Of a stretch of DNA of 64,000 nucleotides, positions 17,276 to 27,872 are shown piece after piece. This DNA is from Pseudonocardia sp. MH-G8 (GTDB taxonomy: Bacteria > Actinomycetota > Actinomycetes > Mycobacteriales > Pseudonocardiaceae). The stretch covers positions 34,396 to 98,395 of the forward strand of contig NZ_NKYF01000033.1 of assembly GCF_002262885.1 (NCBI RefSeq), written 5' to 3'. The notes beneath the pieces are model-generated. The model was given only the letters and a program-made list of their open reading frames with translations. It had not been told where the DNA came from and ran no database searches. Numbering within the stretch: position 1 is the stretch's first letter; each line of letters opens with the position of its first letter. A program made the position numbers and the translations under genes.

Positions 17276-18643
17276 CTAGAGCTCCGGTGCCGCCACCACT
17301 CCCGGCTCCACCCGTCGTGGCCGGTCCGGCCCGGGGCCGGCTGCTGCCGACAACCCGACGCCCCTCGTCTCCGGGGCCAGCCACAGCGAGATCACGAAGC
17401 CTGCGGCGACCACTCCGGCCAGGACGAACATCGTCGGGCCGACCCCGACTCCGACCAGCAGTTGCGGGAGCACGAAGGTGCTCAGAGCGGCCCCGATCCT
17501 GCTGATCGACGTCGCCAGGCCCACGCCGGAGGCCCGGATCTCGGTCGGGAAGATCTCGGGGGGATAGACGCTCTCCAGGTCGGCCGCCGCGGAGATCACG
17601 AACGCCAGCACCAGCAGCGTGGGCAGCAGGACCGCGAGCGAGCCGTTCGGGTTCAGGCCGAGCACGACCAGCGTGACCCCGATGATGAAGAACGACCAGA
17701 TGACGAACCCGCGCCGTGGCAGGCGGTCCATCAGCACGAGGCCCGCGAGGGCGCCGACCAGCAGCACACCGTTGTAGACGATCTCGCTGAGCGTCGAGTC
17801 CTCGACGCCGAAGGCGGTGATGATCCCCGGGAGGAAGATCCCCACCGCGAAGTAGGGGAAGACCTGGCAGAAGTAGAAGGCACCGGCGAAGAAGGTCTGG
17901 CGGCCGTAGCGCCGCGTGAACAGGTCCCGGTAGCGGCTGCGCGGCGCGGTCACCTCCGCGGGGTCGAGGTCGTACTCCGGGCCGATGTAGGTCTTGATCA
18001 CCCGCCGGGCCTCCTCGACCCGGCCCTTGCCGAGCAGCCACCGCGGGGACTCCGGGGCGCCGAGCCGCAGCAGCAGGGTGATCAGCGCGGGCACGGCGCT
18101 GCTGGCCAACATCCAGCGCCACGCGTCCGGGCCGGCCGCGCCCTGCAGCAGGACCCCGACGCCGTAGGCCGCCACGAAGCCGACGGTCCACGTCGCGTTC
18201 AGGCTGGCCATCATCCGGCCGCGCCACTTGCGCGGCGCGAACTCGGCCAGCAACGCACCGCCGATGGCGTAGTCCGCCCCGATGGCGATTCCCAGTACCA
18301 GGCGCAGGATGAGCAACGTGACCGCGCCGTCGGCGAAGAACTGCAACGCCGACGCCACCACGAAGACCACCAGGTCCGCGAGGTAGATCTTCTGCCGGCC
18401 GAACCGGTCGGTGACCGGGCCGAAGACCAGGGCACCGACGAACAGCCCGACCAGCACGGACGCGGCCATCGCGCCCTGCCACACCGGACCGAGCCCCATC
18501 GCCGGGGTGAGCAGGGGGAGCGCGAGCCCGATCGAGCCGATGATGTAGCCGTCGCAGAACAGGCCGCCCGCGGTGAAGACGGTGACCCGCAGGTGGAACC
18601 GGGTGAAGGGGGATTCGTCGAGCGAAAGGCCGGTAGGACTCAT
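17276..18643 (-). CDS. MFS transporter, sugar/aromatic-acid porter type
   Basis: The product is 455 residues with twelve predicted membrane helices. The loop 2-3 motif GPVTDRFGRQKIYL near residue 78, the RLVLGIAIGADYAIGGALLAEF segment in helix 4 and the PESPRWLLGKGRVEEARR motif at mid-loop place it in the sugar-porter-like MFS group, with a closing PETRG motif. The gene follows the second sarcosine-oxidase-like gene by 28 bases on the same strand, so uptake of that enzyme's substrate is likely. The substrate itself cannot be read. Confidence 0.9.
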   Translation of the reverse strand: MSPTGLSLDESPFTRFHLRVTVFTAGGLFCDGYIIGSIGLALPLLTPAMGLGPVWQGAMAASVLVGLFVGALVFGPVTDRFGRQKIYLADLVVFVVASALQFFADGAVTLLILRLVLGIAIGADYAIGGALLAEFAPRKWRGRMMASLNATWTVGFVAAYGVGVLLQGAAGPDAWRWMLASSAVPALITLLLRLGAPESPRWLLGKGRVEEARRVIKTYIGPEYDLDPAEVTAPRSRYRDLFTRRYGRQTFFAGAFYFCQVFPYFAVGIFLPGIITAFGVEDSTLSEIVYNGVLLVGALAGLVLMDRLPRRGFVIWSFFIIGVTLVVLGLNPNGSLAVLLPTLLVLAFVISAAADLESVYPPEIFPTEIRASGVGLATSISRIGAALSTFVLPQLLVGVGVGPTMFVLAGVVAAGFVISLWLAPETRGVGLSAAAGPGPDRPRRVEPGVVAAPEL

Positions 18644-18671
18644 CGTTGATATTCCTCCTGCCGCGTGCGGT

Positions 18672-19865
18672 TCAGACCGCGCGTGCCGACTCGTGATGGA
18701 AGGTCGGGACGAAATCGGGATCGGTCAGGGCCCGCCGGTCCGACCGGAACGCCTCGATCGGATGGGGGGTGGCGCCCTCGGTGACGAGATCGGCGAGGAT
18801 CTGGCCGAGCAAGCCGGCGAACTTGCCTCCGTGACCCGCACCCACGCACATCGCGACGCGGGGGTGGCCGGGCAGGGTGTCGGCGATGAACTCCCGGTCC
18901 GGAGGCATGTCGTACACGCAGGTCTTGCTCAGCCGCTCGGGGCCGAGGCCCGCCGGCAGGTGCTCGGCGACGAACCCACGCAGGACCTCGGTCTCGGCCG
19001 GGTCCGGTTCGAAGGACCGGGTCTCCTGGGTGACGAACCGGCCCGCCATGTCCCGGGCCAGTTTGATCGCCGGCTCCCCGTAGACCGGGAAGCCGTACCA
19101 GTCGTCCTCCCCGTGCCAGATCCAGACCGGGAACCGGTCCATGGCGAACTCGCGCAGGTTCGGTGTGGCGAAGTAGCCGACCTGCTCCTGGCTGAGCGTG
19201 ATCGGCAGGTCGACGCCGAGGTCGGGCAGCAGTTGCCCGGTCCACGAGCCCGCGCAGAGCACGAGGTGGTCAGCGGTGAACGTGCCGCGCGGGGTGTGGA
19301 CGACGTAGGCCTCGCCGACGCCGTCGATCCGGTGCACCGGTGTCTCGTCGAGCACGTCAATGCCGCGGGCACGCGCCAGCGCGAGGTGCGCGGCGGTGGC
19401 GTGCCGGATGTCAAGGATGCCGCCGTCGGGCTGGTGGATCCCCACCATCTCCCCCGGGAACCGCCACTGCGGCCAGCGAGCCCGCAACGCGTCGGTGTCG
19501 AGGTCCTCGAACGGGGTACCGACCGCCCGCAGCGCGTCGCGGGCCGCCGCCACCGCCGCCGCGCCGGGGCTCCCCGCCACGGCCATGTCCAGCCCGCCGG
19601 TGCGGTGCACGAGCCGCAGGCCGGTCTCGGCCTCGACGTGCTCCCAGGCGGCGTAGGCGGCGGGAGCCAGCCGCGTGTAGTCCGTGGAGTGGTAGGTGTG
19701 CCGGATGATCCGCGAGTGGTCCTCCGACGCGCCGAACGTGTGGCCCGTCCGGAACCGCTCCAGGACCAGGACACTGCTGCTCCCGGCCTTCTCCGACAGC
19801 CAGTAGGCGGCGGCACTGCCCAGCGCGCCCGCACCGATCACGATGTGCGAATACCGCTCCCGCAC
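18672..19865 (-). CDS. sarcosine oxidase / N-methyltryptophan oxidase-like FAD enzyme (second copy)
   Basis: GTG 19865, seven bases after GGAGG, gives 397 residues. The FAD motif VIGAGALGSAAAYWL is at the N-terminus, and C316 in the TCVYDMPPD motif matches the covalent FAD cysteine. Segments such as RFPVWIWHGEDDWYGFPVYGEP are shared with the first copy, so the two are paralogues with different partners: this one with an MFS porter, the other with an ABC importer. It should oxidise an N-alkyl amino compound and make hydrogen peroxide. Confidence 0.88.
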   Translation of the reverse strand: MRERYSHIVIGAGALGSAAAYWLSEKAGSSSVLVLERFRTGHTFGASEDHSRIIRHTYHSTDYTRLAPAAYAAWEHVEAETGLRLVHRTGGLDMAVAGSPGAAAVAAARDALRAVGTPFEDLDTDALRARWPQWRFPGEMVGIHQPDGGILDIRHATAAHLALARARGIDVLDETPVHRIDGVGEAYVVHTPRGTFTADHLVLCAGSWTGQLLPDLGVDLPITLSQEQVGYFATPNLREFAMDRFPVWIWHGEDDWYGFPVYGEPAIKLARDMAGRFVTQETRSFEPDPAETEVLRGFVAEHLPAGLGPERLSKTCVYDMPPDREFIADTLPGHPRVAMCVGAGHGGKFAGLLGQILADLVTEGATPHPIEAFRSDRRALTDPDFVPTFHHESARAV

Positions 19866-19962
19866 GCGGTCACCTCCCTGTACCCGCTGATGGCTCCCCA
19901 GCGTGGGCCCCGGCACGGGCAGCGGTCATGCACGCGCAGTGGGAAAGTACGACGCCCGCTTC

Positions 19963-21237
19963 CTACATCTGACGGAAGGCGCCGGCGTCGTCGATCCAGC
20001 CGGCCAGCCGGGCGAGCTTCACCCCGAGGTGGACGGTGAGCCGGTCGGCCCCGTCCCGCAGGTCGATGCCCGCGACCTGTTCGGCCCGGCCGAGCCGGTA
20101 GTACAGCGTGGTGCGGTGGATCCGCAGGGCCGCGGCGGTGCGCGCCGCGTCGCCCGCGTGGTCGAGGTAGGTCTCGAGCGTCTCCAGCAGGTGCGCGGAG
20201 CGCCCGTCGGCCAGCAGGCGGGCCACCGGCGCCGGGCAGCTCTGCGGTGTGAGGTCCTCCGGACCCAACCGGGCCAGCAGCGAGTACGCACCCAAGCGGT
20301 CCCAGACGGCCACCGGGCCCGCGCCCGCCACGGCGCGCGCCACCCGCTGCGCACTCGTGGCGTGCCGGTAGGACGCCAACGCGTGCGCCAGGTCCGGCCC
20401 CGCGGAGCCGACGCCGACGGCGCACCCGACGTCCTCGCCGGCGAGTTCGCCGACCCGGGCCACCAGTCGCTCCGCCACCTCGACCGCGCTCACCTCCGCG
20501 TCGAGGGCGGCGGCGGAGAGCAGCAGCGTGAGGCCCGCTCCGGCCACCCGAACCAGTGCCGCACCCGCCGGCAGCGGCCGCACCGCGTACTCGGCCGCCG
20601 CGGACAGCAGCACCTCCAGCTCCGGGGAGTCCCCCTCCAGCGCCGCCGCCAGGACGACGACCGGTCCGGGTTCGGTGAGCAGCCGCTCGTCGCGGGCGAC
20701 GACCGCGGCGTGCGCGCGCCGTTCCCCGTCGGCGGACAGCAGGTCGAGCAGCAGGTCGGCCGCCCTGCGTTGCTGCTGCTCGTGCAGCATCAGGCTGCGA
20801 TAGAGCACCACACCCGCGGCCTCCGCGGCTCGGGTGACCGGGGCCAGGTCGCCCTCGAACGCGCTGCCGTCCGGGTCGATCAGCCACAGGTAGCCCAGCA
20901 GCAGGCCGTGGCACCGGACGGGAGCGCAGATCCGCCCGTGCACCCCGAGCGCGTCGTCGGGCGGCATCCAGCCCGGCTCGTGCCATCCCGAGATCCCGTG
21001 GGACATGACGTACCGGACGTTCTCCGGCCCCACCTCCCGGTGCAGCACCGACTCGATCCGGGCCCGGTCCTCGTCACCGAAGTGCCGGCTCGCCGCAAGT
21101 AGCTTGATCTGCGGATCGTCGATGGCGACCGAGCGCTCCAGCCGCGCCGCCAGCGAGTCCACGATGTCCTGCAGCATTCGGTCGGCGTGCTGCACGGCAG
21201 GCGATGCTACCGGTCGTACCCGCCTGGGTCCGGGCAC
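19963..21237 (-). CDS. CdaR/PucR-type transcriptional regulator
   Basis: The product is up to 424 residues. The C-terminal region from about residue 355 holds the PucR helix-turn-helix (AAALRIHRTTLYYRLGRAEQ), and the middle is the degenerate GGDEF-like domain of this family; an N-terminal GAF-like sensor is probable. The start is unclear: GTG 21237 and GTG 21195 both lack a good ribosome site. It lies 97 bases upstream of the oxidase/MFS pair on the same strand and is a likely controller of that pair. Confidence 0.83.
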   Translation of the reverse strand: MPGPRRVRPVASPAVQHADRMLQDIVDSLAARLERSVAIDDPQIKLLAASRHFGDEDRARIESVLHREVGPENVRYVMSHGISGWHEPGWMPPDDALGVHGRICAPVRCHGLLLGYLWLIDPDGSAFEGDLAPVTRAAEAAGVVLYRSLMLHEQQQRRAADLLLDLLSADGERRAHAAVVARDERLLTEPGPVVVLAAALEGDSPELEVLLSAAAEYAVRPLPAGAALVRVAGAGLTLLLSAAALDAEVSAVEVAERLVARVGELAGEDVGCAVGVGSAGPDLAHALASYRHATSAQRVARAVAGAGPVAVWDRLGAYSLLARLGPEDLTPQSCPAPVARLLADGRSAHLLETLETYLDHAGDAARTAAALRIHRTTLYYRLGRAEQVAGIDLRDGADRLTVHLGVKLARLAGWIDDAGAFRQM

Positions 21238-21252
21238 GTTCCCGTCGCAGCC

Positions 21253-21267
21253 ATAGGCTCCCTCTAT
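21253..21267. promoter_or_regulatory. LysR-type site ATAG-N7-CTAT, copy 2
   Basis: ATAGGCTCCCTCTAT, flanked by CC before and CG after, has the same layout as the site at 22215-22229. It lies just before the CdaR/PucR-type gene and touches the end of the LysR gene. The shared pattern suggests that the LysR protein also acts on the PucR-type gene. Confidence 0.5.
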
Positions 21268-22175
21268 CGATCGAGGTCGGCGAATTCCGACGGGCGCCCA
21301 CCGGTCGCGGAGACCACCATCCGCACGAACGCCCGTGCGGCCGGCGAGAGCGGCTCCCGCCGCCAGAGCAATTGCACCCTGCGCACGACGCGCGGATCGA
21401 GGCCCGCCACCCGTGCTCCCTGCCGGGCGGCGTCCTCGGCCATCGACCGGGGCAGCAGCGTCACGCCCGCGCCGGCGAGCACCAGCGGGACGATGGCCGC
21501 CCGGTGGGGTGTCTCGACCGCGACCCGCAGCGGCACGCCCGCGTCGGACAGGGCGAACTCCAGCAGCGCGCGGCTCGCGGTGCCCGGCGGGGTGACGATG
21601 AGGTCGAACGTCACCACCTGGGCAACCCTCAACGACTCCCCGCGGCCGATGCCCGCATCCGGTGGGAGGACGACCAGCACCTCCTGATCAGGCAGTTCGT
21701 AGGACCGCAGATCACCGACCGGAGCCGAGAAGTCGGTCAACCCCAGTTCGGAGTGCCCGGTGCGGATCATCTCCACCACCGCGGCCCCGTGCTCGGGGTC
21801 CTCGATGCCGACGGTGATCGCGGGGTGGGCCTGCCGGAACGCGCCGACCAGACCGGCCAACGGGTGCACGGCCAGGGTCGTCTGCGCCACGATGGCAAGG
21901 CGGCCCGCGGTCAGGTCGCTCACCATCTGCACGGAGGCGCGGGCCGCGGCGAAGTCCCGCAACACCTGCTGGGCGGGCCGCAGCAGCGCCTCGCCCGCCG
22001 GGGTGAGCCGGACACCGCGGCTGAGCCGGTGGAACAACTGGGCCCCGACCTCGCGTTCGACGGTCTTGATCGCATGCGACAGCGACGGCTGCGCCACGCG
22101 CAGCGACGCGGCCGCACTGGTGAAGCTGCCGTGCGCCGCGACCGCGAGGAAGTACTCGAGCTGCCGACGGTCCAC
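21264..22175 (-). CDS. LysR family transcriptional regulator
   Basis: GTG 22175, five bases after GGGGAGG, gives 303 residues. Residues 1-60 are the winged helix (RQLEYFLAVAAHGSFTSAAA...QPSLSHAIKTVE) and the remainder is the substrate-binding-protein-like effector domain. It is divergent from the sulfatase gene with a 231-base gap that holds an ATAG-N7-CTAT dyad, the T-N11-A shape bound by LysR proteins. Control of the sulfatase and of itself is the usual arrangement. Confidence 0.92.
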   Translation of the reverse strand: MDRRQLEYFLAVAAHGSFTSAAASLRVAQPSLSHAIKTVEREVGAQLFHRLSRGVRLTPAGEALLRPAQQVLRDFAAARASVQMVSDLTAGRLAIVAQTTLAVHPLAGLVGAFRQAHPAITVGIEDPEHGAAVVEMIRTGHSELGLTDFSAPVGDLRSYELPDQEVLVVLPPDAGIGRGESLRVAQVVTFDLIVTPPGTASRALLEFALSDAGVPLRVAVETPHRAAIVPLVLAGAGVTLLPRSMAEDAARQGARVAGLDPRVVRRVQLLWRREPLSPAARAFVRMVVSATGGRPSEFADLDR

Positions 22176-22214
22176 GCGTCCTCCCCTGGCCTCGACCCGG
22201 GCCCCGATCGTGCC

Positions 22215-22229
22215 ATAGTTTTCTTCTAT
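22215..22229. promoter_or_regulatory. LysR-type site ATAG-N7-CTAT, copy 1
   Basis: ATAGTTTTCTTCTAT between the divergent LysR and sulfatase genes, inside the longer match CCATAG-N7-CTATCGGTC. It lies 40 bases before the LysR start codon. Its twin is 962 bases away at 21253-21267. Confidence 0.6.
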
Positions 22230-22406
22230 CGGTCGGATCGAAAACCGGTCTCGGACCGGCGCCGCACGCCGTTGACCGATCCACCACGCGCATGTGATCA
22301 TGCACTGGACCGATTTGAGGGCCAGGAATTCTCAGGGCCGACTCGTCGGTATTCCATTCGCCATTCGGACGATCCTGCAATTCGTCAACAGAAAAGAGGA
22401 TTCAGC

Positions 22407-24761
<2,355 letters not shown>

Positions 24762-24779
24762 TACAGGTCCGCCGCCCCG

Positions 24780-25994
24780 TCATCCCAGGGGGCTGCGCGG
24801 CAGCAGCCGGTCGGCCACGATCTTGCGCTGGATCTCGCTGGTGCCCTCGAAGATCGTGGTGAGGCGGGCGTCGCGCCAGTGCCGCTCCACCTGGTGCTCG
24901 GTGGTGTAGCCGTTGCCGCCGTGCAGCTGGATGCCGTCGCCGGTGACCTCGGCGGCCATCTCGGTGGCGAGCAGCTTCACCATCGCCGCCTCCCGCTCGC
25001 ACGGTTCACCCTGGTCGATGCGGTGCGCGACGTGCTGGTAGAACGACCGCGCCTGCTCCACCCGCGCCGCCATCGTGGCAAGCGTGAACCGGACGGCCTG
25101 GAAGTCGCCGATCGGGTGGTCGAACTGGCGCCGCTGCTGCAGGTAGCCGATGCAGTCCTCCACCGCCGCGCGGGCCAGCCCGACCGCGCGGGCCGCGGTG
25201 TGCACGCGCGCGATGTTCAGCCACGCCTGCGTGGAGGCGAAACCCTCGCCGCCGCCGGTGAGCTGGTTCGACACCGGCACCCGCACGCCGTCGAACTCCA
25301 GGTCCCAGGTGACGAAGCCGTGGTACCCGATCTTGTCGATCGGGGTGCCGGTGATCCCGGGCGGGAACGCGTCGCGCTCCTTCTCCAGCACGAGCGTGGC
25401 CAGGCCCGCGGAGCGCCGCTCCCCCGGTCCGGGATCGCTGGTGCGCACCAGGATCTGGATGAAGTCGGCGGCCTTGGCATTGCCGGTCCAGCGCTTGCGC
25501 CCGGTGACCACGAACTCGTCGCCGTCGCGCTCGGCGCGCGTCTGCACCGCCGCCAGGTCCGACCCGGCGTCCGGCTCCGACAGCGCGATCGCGCCGATCC
25601 ACTCGCCGCGCGCGCTGCGCCGCAGCAGGTCCGCGCGCCGCTCCCCGTCCGCGACGCCGGTGCCGGCGCCCTGCGCGCGGGCGATGATCGACCCCACGCT
25701 CATCCACGCCCGGGCCAGCTCCTCGGCCACCATGCAGTACTCGAACGCACCCAGCCCCAACCCGCCGTACTCGGTGGGGACGGTGATCCCGAAGTAGCCG
25801 AGCGCGCCCATCTCGTCGAGCAGCTCCCGCGGGATCTCCCCCTTGCGCGGGTCCAGCTCGTCGGCCAGCGGCAGGACGCGGCCCATCGCGAACTCGCGGG
25901 CCTGCTCCTGCAGCTCCTCCCGCTCACGGGTGTGGAACGGTGAAGACACGACCGGCACCGGCGCCTCGAGCTGCTCCGGGTTCGCCTCGCTCAT
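24780..25994 (-). CDS. acyl-CoA dehydrogenase family protein
   Basis: ATG 25994, behind GAGAGGAA, gives 404 residues. All three domains of the family are visible: the N-terminal helices, the beta barrel with IALSEPDAGSDLAA near residue 150, and the C-terminal helices with RRQFDHPIGDFQAVRF and IQLHGGNGYTTEHQVER. The active-site glutamate is in TIFEGTSEIQRK. It should introduce a double bond into an acyl-CoA using FAD. It converges on the sulfatase gene with only 18 bases between stops and stands alone, so its pathway is not shown by context. Confidence 0.93.
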   Translation of the reverse strand: MSEANPEQLEAPVPVVSSPFHTREREELQEQAREFAMGRVLPLADELDPRKGEIPRELLDEMGALGYFGITVPTEYGGLGLGAFEYCMVAEELARAWMSVGSIIARAQGAGTGVADGERRADLLRRSARGEWIGAIALSEPDAGSDLAAVQTRAERDGDEFVVTGRKRWTGNAKAADFIQILVRTSDPGPGERRSAGLATLVLEKERDAFPPGITGTPIDKIGYHGFVTWDLEFDGVRVPVSNQLTGGGEGFASTQAWLNIARVHTAARAVGLARAAVEDCIGYLQQRRQFDHPIGDFQAVRFTLATMAARVEQARSFYQHVAHRIDQGEPCEREAAMVKLLATEMAAEVTGDGIQLHGGNGYTTEHQVERHWRDARLTTIFEGTSEIQRKIVADRLLPRSPLG

Positions 25995-26199
25995 CGGTGT
26001 TCCTCTCGTCCTCGGTGGCCGCTCGCGACCACTGTGCCCCCTGCGTGGGCGGTCCACGCCCGGACCGCGGGGTCCGGTCCGTCCCAGGCTGTCCACGACG
26101 GTGGTCGGGCCCGGCGTGAACGTTCTGAGCCGCACGTCAGCCTCCCCACCACCGCACTCACGTACGTCTCGCACCCCGGCGCGCCGGGATGATCGCCTC

Positions 26200-26215
26200 G
26201 CGTTCCGCTGAACGC
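26200..26215. repeat. damaged copy of the 16-base palindrome
   Basis: GCGTTCCGCTGAACGC differs from the perfect palindromes at 4075 and 6145 by one base in the centre. As at copy 1, it is followed by ACCTT. This links the island with the flanks of the HNH module. Confidence 0.6.
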
Positions 26216-26392
26216 ACCTTTCTCGCGATCAGATGGACGTGAACCTTCCTGTGGGTGGGCCGTTCCCGGCTCGCGGCCGCTTGCCCCGCGCCTCCTGCCC
26301 TGGCGAGGAACGCCTCACTGTCCATGATCGCCGGTTCGGCGCAGAAGCGGCAGCATCGAGCGTGTTGCCGAATCGGGGCCCGCGGCCGCGCA

Positions 26393-26678
26393 ATGGTGAT
26401 CGCTGCGAGAAGCACCAGACATCGCCGCAACAACACCCACGCACTCCTCACACCGATCACCCGGCCCTGACCGCTCCGACACGTACGCCACCGTCGCCGC
26501 GACAGCACCCACGCACTGCTCGGACCGATCACCCAACCCTGATCGCAGCGAGAAGCACCAGACGGCGCCTCGACAGCACCCACGCACTTCTCACACCGAT
26601 CACCCGGCCGTGATCCTCCGACAAGTACGCCACCGTCGCAGCACCCGCACCCAGGTGCCGATCAGATCGATCACCGCG
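26393..26678. repeat. array 1 of a ~71-base repeat (three units)
   Basis: The block opens with ATGGTGATCGCTGCGAGAAG and closes with ATCAGATCGATCACCGCG. Inside, three units each carry CACGCACT (26438, 26510, 26581), then CACCGATCACCC or GACCGATCACCC, and mostly TACGCCACCGTCGC. Units are 71-72 bases apart and diverged. The second unit ends in a fresh copy of the opening phrase. It matches array 2, but is one unit longer. Confidence 0.75.
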
Positions 26679-26803
26679 CACCGCGCCCCGACCGGCAGCG
26701 TCGATCACGGGCGGACGGTCGTGACCGAAGATCGACCGACCACCATGTGCCCGTGATCGACGCAGCAGCCGCGGTGCGGGCCTGACCGATTCGGCAACAG
26801 GCT

Positions 26804-27115
26804 CCCCCTGCAGCCCATGTCCCGATCCCGCCCGATCATTGGGGTGGCCATGCCTCGAACCGGCCCCGATGATCACCGGGAAGGGGTGGATCGGGACCAC
26901 CGCAAGGTGCGCGAGCACGCAGCAGCGACGGACTCGTCGCGGACAGGCCTGGGCCCGCGCCGGGGACGGCCGCCCACCCAACCCCGATATTCGGCAGTTC
27001 TGCCAACCCGGCCACCCCACCGACGGGCAGGAGCAGGGGAAACCCGACCGACTGCGCCCAAGGCCAGGGCCGGGGTGTGAGGCAGTGGTCGCGAGCCGGG
27101 AACGGCCCGCCCACA
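26804..27115. repeat. repeat block shared with the 4.0-4.5 kb region
   Basis: 26804-26915 matches the reverse complement of 4075-4184, while 26905-27115 matches 4255-4480 in direct orientation. The two matching halves therefore have opposite relative orientation in the two places, which implies an inversion of one half or independent module shuffling. No HNH gene stands beside this copy. Confidence 0.55.
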
Positions 27116-27132
27116 GGAGATTCCACGACGAC

Positions 27133-27180
27133 GTAGACGTGAGAGGGGTTGGATCTTCCCCCAACCCCGCTCACGTCTAC
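27133..27180. repeat. long hairpin, 20-base stem
   Basis: Arms 27133-27152 and 27161-27180 pair over 20 bases with a single mismatch around an 8-base loop. The arm sequence begins GTAGACGTGAG and ends GGGGTTGG. No gene ends within 1 kb upstream, so a plain terminator role is not obvious. Confidence 0.7.
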
Positions 27181-27238
27181 CTGGTCATGCAACGGGCACG
27201 GAACCTGGGCGGCCACGTCCGCAGGATGCGCCACGAGC

Positions 27239-27284
27239 GAGACCTCAGCGGGGTTGGATCTCCAGCAGACCCCGCTCACGTCTC
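27239..27284. repeat. second hairpin of the same family
   Basis: Arms 27239-27254 and 27269-27284 pair over 16 bases with two mismatches. The right arm shares CCCCGCTCACGTCT with the hairpin 100 bases before, and both are followed within about ten bases by TCATGCAACGG. The two are tandem copies of one hairpin-bearing repeat. Confidence 0.6.
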
Positions 27285-27392
27285 ATTGATCATGCAACGG
27301 CCGCGGTCGGGAACGCGAGGTGGCCGTGATCAGCGAAAATGGTGCGAGGGCGACAGATCGAGCGTGCGGCCGACCCGGGCCTCGGATGCCCG

Positions 27393-27608
27393 ATGGTGAT
27401 CGCTGCGAGAAGCACCTGACGTCGCCGCGACAGCACTCACGCACTGCTCGGACCGATCACCCGGCCCCGAACACCCCGACAAGTACGCCACCGTCGCAGC
27501 ACCCGCACCCACGCACTGCTCAGACCGATCAACCGGCCCCGAACACCCCGACAAGTACGCCACCGTCGCAGCGACCGCTGCCAGGTGCTGATCAGATCGA
27601 TCACCGCG
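27393..27608. repeat. array 2 of the ~71-base repeat (two units)
   Basis: It has the same opening and closing phrases as array 1, but only two units (CACGCACT at 27438 and 27510). Its length of 216 bases is one unit less than the 286 of array 1. The start lies exactly 1,000 bases after that of array 1, as do the first two unit positions. The unit closings (CCGAACACCCCGACAAGTAC) are more alike inside this array than between arrays. Confidence 0.75.
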
Positions 27609-27765
27609 GATCGCGTCCCGCCCGCCAGCGCCCGCGGTGCGGCCCCGTGACCGATTCGGCAACAGGCTCCATCTCGCCGTTCCTGCACCGAATTGGTGAT
27701 CACGTCGCCGTTCTCCCGACCGCACCCTGTGCGCCTCACGGCGGGGGCACGCACCTTCCGGGTGC

Positions 27766-27791
27766 GGCACACATGTCCGGACGTGTGTGCC
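27766..27791. terminator. inverted repeat downstream of GntR gene
   Basis: A 26-base near-perfect palindrome, GGCACACATGTCC against GGACGTGTGTGCC, preceded by a short GCACC/GGTGC hairpin at 27751-27765. It lies 80-120 bases past the stop of the leftward GntR gene and may end that transcript. It could also be one more repeat of the island. Confidence 0.4.
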
Positions 27792-27872
27792 GGAGTCGGG
27801 AGGTGTGTGCGGCCCACCGCCGGTGGTCTCGGCGGGCACCCTGGGGCTGCGTCCCGCGGACCGTCCAGGTGA

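Larger units (their letters stand above)
25995..27872. other. 1.9-kb non-coding repeat island
   Basis: No reading frame here shows family resemblance, steady codon use or a good start site. Instead the DNA is a mosaic: a damaged palindrome at 26200-26215, an array at 26393-26678, a block matching the DNA left of the HNH gene at 26804-27115, two long hairpins at 27133-27284, a second array at 27393-27608, and hairpins at 27751-27791. The phrase GACCGATTCGGCAACAGGCTC also occurs twice (about 26784 and 27649). The first 160 bases hold the promoter region of the acyl-CoA dehydrogenase. Confidence 0.65.

Noticed and set aside
26529..27164. A 211-codon frame and several others in the repeat island
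   Set aside because: The translation is made of repeated DNA modules that also occur at 4.0-4.5 kb in other frames, without a ribosome site or family match. The DNA, not the protein, is conserved between the copies.
26393..27608. Possible CRISPR array
   Set aside because: Units are about 71 bases long, back to back, diverged and without unique spacers, and no cas genes are near.
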